The translations under genes and the position numbers were made by a program. This document shows positions 59,218-64,000 of a stretch of 64,000 bases of DNA, piece by piece. Source of the stretch: Enterococcus canis NBRC 100695 (GTDB lineage: Bacteria > Bacillota > Bacilli > Lactobacillales > Enterococcaceae); NCBI RefSeq assembly GCF_001544375.1, contig NZ_BCQJ01000001.1, positions 418,275-482,274 on the forward strand. Direction: 5' to 3'. Numbering within the stretch: position 1 is the first letter of the stretch; every line of letters begins with the position of its first letter. The notes under the pieces were generated by a model. That model worked only from the letters and a program-made list of their open reading frames with translations, did no database searches and was not told the DNA's origin.

Positions 59218-60515
59218 TGTAACCCCTCCATTCCACCGGCATGTCCTCCCACCAAATTCACTCGGCTAATGGCCGTCCCCCCAGGTAATAATGAGTTCGC
59301 GTGGATCAAGGCGACGTATCCATATTTTTGCCGAATCCGGTCAATCAGTTCATCTAGCTGTGCTTTTCGGATTGCCTCTTCTGGGTCAGAAAAAAGATCA
59401 AGCTGTAAGTTCCCATGAAAAGATAATTTGGAACAACTAATGCCAATATGACGAATTGCCTGTTTTTGCCAATGCTGGCGAAATAGGTGTACACAATATT
59501 CGCCCAACTGAATACTTTGGTTCGTTAAGGGGATTTTTAACTGATGAGAAAATCCACCTTGCGTTTGTTGATACCCTTTAGAAAAGCCAATATACAAATG
59601 AACGCATTCAGTTTGGCAGTGATGCTTGCGCAAGCGGCTCGCCACTTGATCGGCAATCTCACGAATCACGATTTCAATTTCTCCTTGGCGACTATAATCA
59701 CGAGTCAAGACTTGTGAATTACCAAAAGACTTTTCCTTGGCTGCAACTTTTTGGGGCACGCGGCTGCGGTCGATCCCCCAAGCATGAGCGTGAAGCTGTT
59801 CACCTATGACGCCCAGTGAATCACGCAAACGAGCCACCGGATAATGCGCCAAGTCATTGACGGTCTCAATGCCAATACGCGCCAAGCGTTTCGCCATCCG
59901 CGAACCGATGCCCCACATCTCCGTAATCGGATCAATCTGCCACACCGTTTGCGGGACGTCTTGATAGCGCCATTCGGCAATAAATTCCGGACTATGTTTT
60001 GCACCATTATCCAAGGCTAACTTTGCCAATAAAGGATTGTCGCCAATCCCAATCGTCACCACGAGCCCGGTCTCTCGTTTAATCCGTTGCTGGATTAGCC
60101 GTGCCAATGCTTTGGGACTTTCTGCAAAGAGATGATAACTGGCAGTCACATCTAAAAAGCTCTCGTCAATCGAATAGATATGTAAATCCTCATTTGCCAC
60201 ATACTCTTGATAAATCTGATTGATGCGTTCATTTTCTGACAAATAGAGGCTCATGCGGGGTGGCACAATCACCAGATCTGGATGATCTGGCAAGGCATAC
60301 TTACGAGTCACATTACTGATTCCTAACTGTTTTTTAGCTTCTGGGGACGAAGCCAAAACCAAGCCACCAGCATTTTCCGCGTAGCTCATGACTACCAACA
60401 TTTTCGTCAAAGGATCCCAGCCTCGTTGCACACACTCGACAGAGGCAAAGAAGCTCTTCACATCAATACAAAAAACATCCCGGCGCGGTTCTTCTGCATA
60501 GTTGTATTCATCCAT
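59214..60515 (-). CDS. Y-family DNA polymerase (UvrX/UmuC type)
   Basis: The 433-residue translesion polymerase shows FCIDVKSFFASVECVQRG with the first catalytic Asp and HIYSIDESFLDVT with the second Asp-Glu. The start at 60515 follows AAGGAGTGGGAGCG. It is expressed from a LexA-controlled promoter and paired with a YolD-like gene. These polymerases copy past DNA lesions during the SOS response and raise mutation rates. Confidence 0.93.
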   Translation of the reverse strand: MDEYNYAEEPRRDVFCIDVKSFFASVECVQRGWDPLTKMLVVMSYAENAGGLVLASSPEAKKQLGISNVTRKYALPDHPDLVIVPPRMSLYLSENERINQIYQEYVANEDLHIYSIDESFLDVTASYHLFAESPKALARLIQQRIKRETGLVVTIGIGDNPLLAKLALDNGAKHSPEFIAEWRYQDVPQTVWQIDPITEMWGIGSRMAKRLARIGIETVNDLAHYPVARLRDSLGVIGEQLHAHAWGIDRSRVPQKVAAKEKSFGNSQVLTRDYSRQGEIEIVIREIADQVASRLRKHHCQTECVHLYIGFSKGYQQTQGGFSHQLKIPLTNQSIQLGEYCVHLFRQHWQKQAIRHIGISCSKLSFHGNLQLDLFSDPEEAIRKAQLDELIDRIRQKYGYVALIHANSLLPGGTAISRVNLVGGHAGGMEGLQ

Positions 60516-60536
60516 CGCTCCCACTCCTTCGAATCC

Positions 60537-60566
60537 ATTATACAAACATACGTTCGGTTTTGTAAA
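60537..60566 (-). promoter_or_regulatory. LexA-controlled promoter
   Basis: On the minus strand TTTACA (60561-60566), an 18-bp spacer and TATAAT (60537-60542). CGAACGTATGTTTG (60543-60556) lies within the spacer and matches the Gram-positive SOS box CGAACRNRYGTTYG. Confidence 0.85.
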
Positions 60567-60614
60567 GCGAACAAAAGCTTAAATTCTCTGTTATACTTAA
60601 AAAGAGGTGATGAA

Positions 60615-61439
60615 ATGTTTGAAAAAATTATGGCAGCTATGCCTGATAAAAGTGAGATTCAACAGATTCAAACGCGCTACCGCATCCAATTAGCCGAAGC
60701 TTGGCAGCTTGAGCCAGGCATGCGTCTTTTAGAAATCGGTGCTGGTCAAGGTGATATGACGGCGGTTTTAGCCGCCTTTGTCGGTAAAACGGGGAAAGTG
60801 GTAGCCGTAGATACGGCAGCTGGTGATTATGGTGCACCATTAACTCTAGGTGAATCCCAACAAGCTTTAAAACACTCTGCTTTAGGCCCACAAATTGATT
60901 TCCATTTAGAAACAGATGTCACTGATGGCACCTGGGATTTTCCACCAGCATCCTTCGATGGTATCGTCATCAGTCACGCCTCGTGGTATTTCCAAGATGC
61001 GGCTTTATTAGAGCGTCTATTAACAACAGTTGCTCCTTGGACTAAAGCATTCTATATTGCTGAGTGGCAGTTAGCTGTCACACGCCAAGCGCAGATCCCT
61101 CACTACCAAGCCGTCTTATTACAGGCGCAAATTGAGGCTTTTCGGGACACTAGTGAAAGTAATATCCGCACACTCTTTTTACCAGCAGATTTTCAGCAAC
61201 TACTGGAAAAGCTAGACTTCACGGAACAACACCTCACTTATTTCGAGGAAACTTCCTTACAAGATGGTAGTTGGGAAGTTGGCTACCTGCAGGCTGAGGG
61301 CACCCAGCTGATTCAAACGCTGACTGTCCCAGAAAAATATCGTTTTACCTTGTTGCAGCAACTGCATTTGCTCCAACAATATGAGGCACCAGCAGTCGAA
61401 AGCCTAGGGACTTTCGCATTACGAGCCCACCGAACTTGA
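60615..61439 (+). CDS. Class I SAM-dependent methyltransferase
   Basis: The 274-residue protein has the SAM-binding motif LLEIGAGQGDMTAVL at about residue 40 and FDGIVISHASWYF as motif IV. The start at 60615 follows AAAGAGGTGATGAA. Substrate is unknown. It diverges from the SOS polymerase and converges with the helicase. Confidence 0.85.
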   Translation: MFEKIMAAMPDKSEIQQIQTRYRIQLAEAWQLEPGMRLLEIGAGQGDMTAVLAAFVGKTGKVVAVDTAAGDYGAPLTLGESQQALKHSALGPQIDFHLETDVTDGTWDFPPASFDGIVISHASWYFQDAALLERLLTTVAPWTKAFYIAEWQLAVTRQAQIPHYQAVLLQAQIEAFRDTSESNIRTLFLPADFQQLLEKLDFTEQHLTYFEETSLQDGSWEVGYLQAEGTQLIQTLTVPEKYRFTLLQQLHLLQQYEAPAVESLGTFALRAHRT

Positions 61440-61454
61440 TTCTAGCGATAACTT

Positions 61455-61500
61455 AAAAAGCGCGCGATTGTCTTCGTTACTAGACCGTCGCGCGCTTTTC
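61455..61500. terminator. Bidirectional terminator
   Basis: AAAAGCGCGCGA pairs with TCGCGCGCTTTT across a 20-base loop, with T-runs on both strands. Confidence 0.85.
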
Positions 61501-61503
61501 CTA

Positions 61504-63831
61504 TTAAGAATTATGCTGCCAAAAGTGGCGGGCTTGTTGTTGAATTTCCGCAGCACCTTTAACTGGTTGTAATTGCCAATGGGGTGGCAAATATTGTCGA
61601 TAATTGGGGCTTAAAAACCGTTCATCTAATAGCAGTACAACTCCCTGGTCCTGCGTATCCCGAATCACGCGGCCAGCTGCTTGCAGGACTTTATTCATGC
61701 CAGGGATTTGATAGGCATATTGAAATCCTTGGCGACTCTCATCATAATATTCCTTGATTAGATTTTGCTCTTCACTGATTTGCGGTAAGCCGACACTGAC
61801 GATAGCTGTTCCAATCAAACGAGTCCCTCGCAAGTCGATTCCTTCAGAAAAAATACCGCCTAAGACACAAAAACCAATGGTAGTTTCAGTAGGCTCTGCT
61901 TGAAATTGTGCAAGAAAGTTTTCTCGTTCCTCCTCATTCATTTTCGTATCTTGTAGTAAAATACGTGCATCTGATTGGGCGCTAAAGACTTCGTAGACCT
62001 CATCCATAAAGCGGTAAGAAGGAAAGAAAAATAAGTAATTGCCCTTTTTAGCTGTGACTAGCGCCTCTAAACTTGCGACGATTTGCGGAATATTTTGCTG
62101 GCGATAGTGATAGGTCGTTTTAATCCCCTCAACTAAAACTAATTGGTGCTCTGGTGGAAAGGGACTGGATAACCTGTAGCCGAGAGCTTCAGCCCCGCCC
62201 CCTAAAATATCTTGGTAATAGCTGATGGGAGACAAGCTTGCCGAAAATAAAATGGCCGCCTTGCCTTTATTTAAAGACTGAGCCAAGAGATAAGAAGGAT
62301 CAATACAAAATTGCTTGATGATCAGATCATAGCTGGTCTTTTCAATATAGGTCACATAATGATCATCATAGAGTTCACTGATTTTGACATAATTTAAACA
62401 CTCAAAATACAAGCCTAACATTTCTTCTTGTTGCGGGGCTTCAGGATATTCAGCCAACCACTCTTTGGCTTTTTCGGTAAAGCGGTAGACAGCGTCAACT
62501 AGACTCGTTACGGGTTCTTTTTGACGGATAAAATCTTTTTCTGCCAAGACATCTCGCATCTGCAAAAATACTTGATTGATTTTATTTAAGCTGCGGGTGA
62601 TTTTAGGGTAATCCTTCATGACTTTCTTGATCTGCAGAAAGAGACTTTTATTTAAACTAGCAGAATACATATTGCGGGAACGGTCCACCAAATTATGGAC
62701 CTCATCAATTAAAAACACATTCTCCTTGTTCTCTTCTTCAAAGAAACGCCGCAGATAAACAGTCGGATCAAAGAGATAATTATAATCCCCTACAATGGCG
62801 TCACACCACAATGACACATCTAAGGACAATTCAAAAGGACAAAGCTGATGCTTGCGGGCATAGGTCTCAATGATCGGCCGGGTGAATTGATCTTCGTGGT
62901 GCAATAAATCCCATAAGCCTTCATTCAAGCGGTCGTAATAACCATTAGCATAGGGACAGTAATCTGGTGTACAGATGCGCTCATCCATGAAACAGATTTT
63001 GTCTTTGGCCGTCAAGGTCACGCTTTTCATACGCATACCTCGACGTGCTAAGGCTTCTGCTGCGTCCTCTGCAACTTGACGGGTAATGGTTTTAGCTGTG
63101 AGGTAGAAAAAACGTTCAAATTGTTCTTCTCCCATCGCCTTAACTGCCGGAAACATCGTTGAGATCGTCTTGCCCGTACCTGTAGGTGCCTCGACAAACA
63201 ACTTGCGTTCCGTCAAAATTGTTTTGTAGGCAGCTACCGCCAACTCCCGCTGGCCTTTGCGGTACTCGTCATAAGGAAATGTCAAGCTTTGCATCGACTG
63301 ATTCCGAATCTTGCGCCATTCTTGTTGAAAAATCAACCATTCTTCATATTTATCTAAAGTATCCTGGAAAAAGACAGCCAATTCAGCCGCTTGATAGTGC
63401 CGACGCTGACGTGTGATTTTTTCCTCCGTCGTTTGAAAATAGGTCAATTGGATCGTGATATCACTTAGTCCTTCAGCTTCCGCATAGAGATGACCATAAA
63501 CCATGGCCTGATACCAGAAAAGGTCTACCTGCTCCGGTAGCAAATCCTCAAAAGCCGGCTCTGAGGTTTTGATCTCATCAATCACGATTCCCTCAGCTTC
63601 CGTAATAATCCCATCGGCACGGCCTTCTAAAATGAGCTCCTTGCCATTCAACTGGACTGTTTTCGCCAGCTTGACTTCTTTTTGATAGCCCGCTCCGGCT
63701 TCCTTCTGAAGTTTGCGGTGGATCCGCGCCCCTTCCAAGGCAGTATGTTCACTACGGTGACGTTGGTCGATACTCCCTTTACGAAGAACAAATTCTACCA
63801 ATTGCTTCACCGAGACGCGATTTGTCTTCAT
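61504..63831 (-). CDS. XPD/DinG-type Fe-S helicase with N-terminal nuclease domain
   Basis: The 775-residue protein has an N-terminal PD-(D/E)XK nuclease-like domain (Asp73 in GRADGII, Glu86 and Lys88 in DEIKTS), then a superfamily 2 helicase with Walker A (APTGTGKT, 215-222), four Cys for a 4Fe-4S cluster (280, 287, 292, 331), and DEVH (376-379). The C-terminus has QAAGRVIRDTQDQG, helicase motif VI. XPD/DinG helicases unwind DNA 5' to 3' in repair. It lies next to the SOS polymerase and may belong to the repair set. Nuclease activity is inferred from the motif. Confidence 0.88.
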   Translation of the reverse strand: MKTNRVSVKQLVEFVLRKGSIDQRHRSEHTALEGARIHRKLQKEAGAGYQKEVKLAKTVQLNGKELILEGRADGIITEAEGIVIDEIKTSEPAFEDLLPEQVDLFWYQAMVYGHLYAEAEGLSDITIQLTYFQTTEEKITRQRRHYQAAELAVFFQDTLDKYEEWLIFQQEWRKIRNQSMQSLTFPYDEYRKGQRELAVAAYKTILTERKLFVEAPTGTGKTISTMFPAVKAMGEEQFERFFYLTAKTITRQVAEDAAEALARRGMRMKSVTLTAKDKICFMDERICTPDYCPYANGYYDRLNEGLWDLLHHEDQFTRPIIETYARKHQLCPFELSLDVSLWCDAIVGDYNYLFDPTVYLRRFFEEENKENVFLIDEVHNLVDRSRNMYSASLNKSLFLQIKKVMKDYPKITRSLNKINQVFLQMRDVLAEKDFIRQKEPVTSLVDAVYRFTEKAKEWLAEYPEAPQQEEMLGLYFECLNYVKISELYDDHYVTYIEKTSYDLIIKQFCIDPSYLLAQSLNKGKAAILFSASLSPISYYQDILGGGAEALGYRLSSPFPPEHQLVLVEGIKTTYHYRQQNIPQIVASLEALVTAKKGNYLFFFPSYRFMDEVYEVFSAQSDARILLQDTKMNEEERENFLAQFQAEPTETTIGFCVLGGIFSEGIDLRGTRLIGTAIVSVGLPQISEEQNLIKEYYDESRQGFQYAYQIPGMNKVLQAAGRVIRDTQDQGVVLLLDERFLSPNYRQYLPPHWQLQPVKGAAEIQQQARHFWQHNS

Positions 63832-63875
63832 CTACTCACCTCTTCCGTTCCATTATAAGGGTTTGTGAACACAAG

Positions 63876-63946
63876 TAAAGGGTCTGGGAACATGACTCAA
63901 AAAGCTATGTCCCAGACCCTTCCTATCCGAATAAGCGGTTCTGCTA
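63876..63946. repeat. Intergenic hairpin repeat, copy 2
   Basis: GGGTCTGGGA (63880-63889) pairs with TCCCAGACCC (63910-63919) around a loop with ACTCAAAAAG. The box TATCCGAATAAGCGGTTCTGC follows on the plus strand. It matches the copy at 8871-8986 in opposite orientation. On the minus strand it may terminate the gene ending at 63955. Confidence 0.65.
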
Positions 63947-63954
63947 TCGTTATG

Positions 63955-64000
63955 CTATTTTTTAAAGTGTGTTTTAAATTGATCCAAAAACCATTGAAAG
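63955..64000 (-). CDS. C-terminal end of a gene running off the window
   Basis: The minus-strand frame at the window edge reads FQWFLDQFKTHFKK then TAG at 63955. The amphipathic, basic end looks coding and a terminator-like hairpin follows. The gene cannot be identified from 14 residues. Confidence 0.35.
   Translation of the reverse strand, partial: FQWFLDQFKTHFKK

Overview
The window looks like a chromosomal segment of a low-GC Gram-positive lactic acid bacterium, most likely Enterococcus or a close relative. The evidence is gene content (cytochrome bd operon without haem synthesis genes, LtaS, LacD, a sortase-anchored protein ending LPQTN, Gram-positive SOS polymerase, YhgE/Pip), strong AGGAGG ribosome sites and many T-tailed hairpins. 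The genus is an inference; no rRNA lies in the window.

Layout. 0-3.5 kb: 3' end of hisC, a TraB-family lipoprotein and small orphan proteins. 3.5-13.3 kb: housekeeping (pgi, gdhA, HI0933-type flavoprotein, lacD, aroD, RlmI-type methyltransferase, ltaS). 13.3-25 kb: accessory stretch with an ABC-like pair whose ATPase has no P-loop, a frameshifted methyltransferase behind an XRE regulator with a PTS IIB-like tail, a MerR/MFS pair, yjdF with its riboswitch, and an SdpI-like/response regulator/kinase operon. 25-36 kb: a P-type ATPase, an ABC exporter behind a short leader ORF, and cydA-cydB-cydD-cydC. 36-43 kb: DUF1361 protein, an undescribed structured-RNA candidate, a wall-anchored amidase with 26 perfect 9-bp repeats, small proteins, and a TetR/amide-hydrolase divergent pair. 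43-47 kb: a four-gene redox operon. 47-54 kb: YhgE with its TetR regulator, tmRNA with a duplicated 3' end, orphan small genes. 54-58.8 kb: tRNA-Leu, a fluoride-riboswitch DUF190-crcB-crcB operon, a Fic remnant, and a lactobacillus-type enolase that also sits behind a fluoride riboswitch. 58.8-64 kb: SOS Y-family polymerase operon, a methyltransferase and an Fe-S helicase-nuclease.

Two systems stand out. First, the operon 43098-46802 encodes a regulator, a cytosolic ApbE flavin transferase, an FMN reductase, and a second FMN reductase fused to a DUF438-type PAS domain. That last protein ends in three copies of [10 protein letters not shown], which match the ApbE acceptor pattern with Ser as acceptor. 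It may be a cytosolic redox protein carrying up to three covalent FMNs. Second, two fluoride riboswitches about 4 kb apart control fluoride export and a divergent enolase, the classical target of fluoride, suggesting export plus target replacement. Other leads are a ribosome site buried in an 8-bp inverted repeat, a one-base homopolymer frameshift, and a 15-bp duplication of the tmRNA 3' end that looks like an integration scar.
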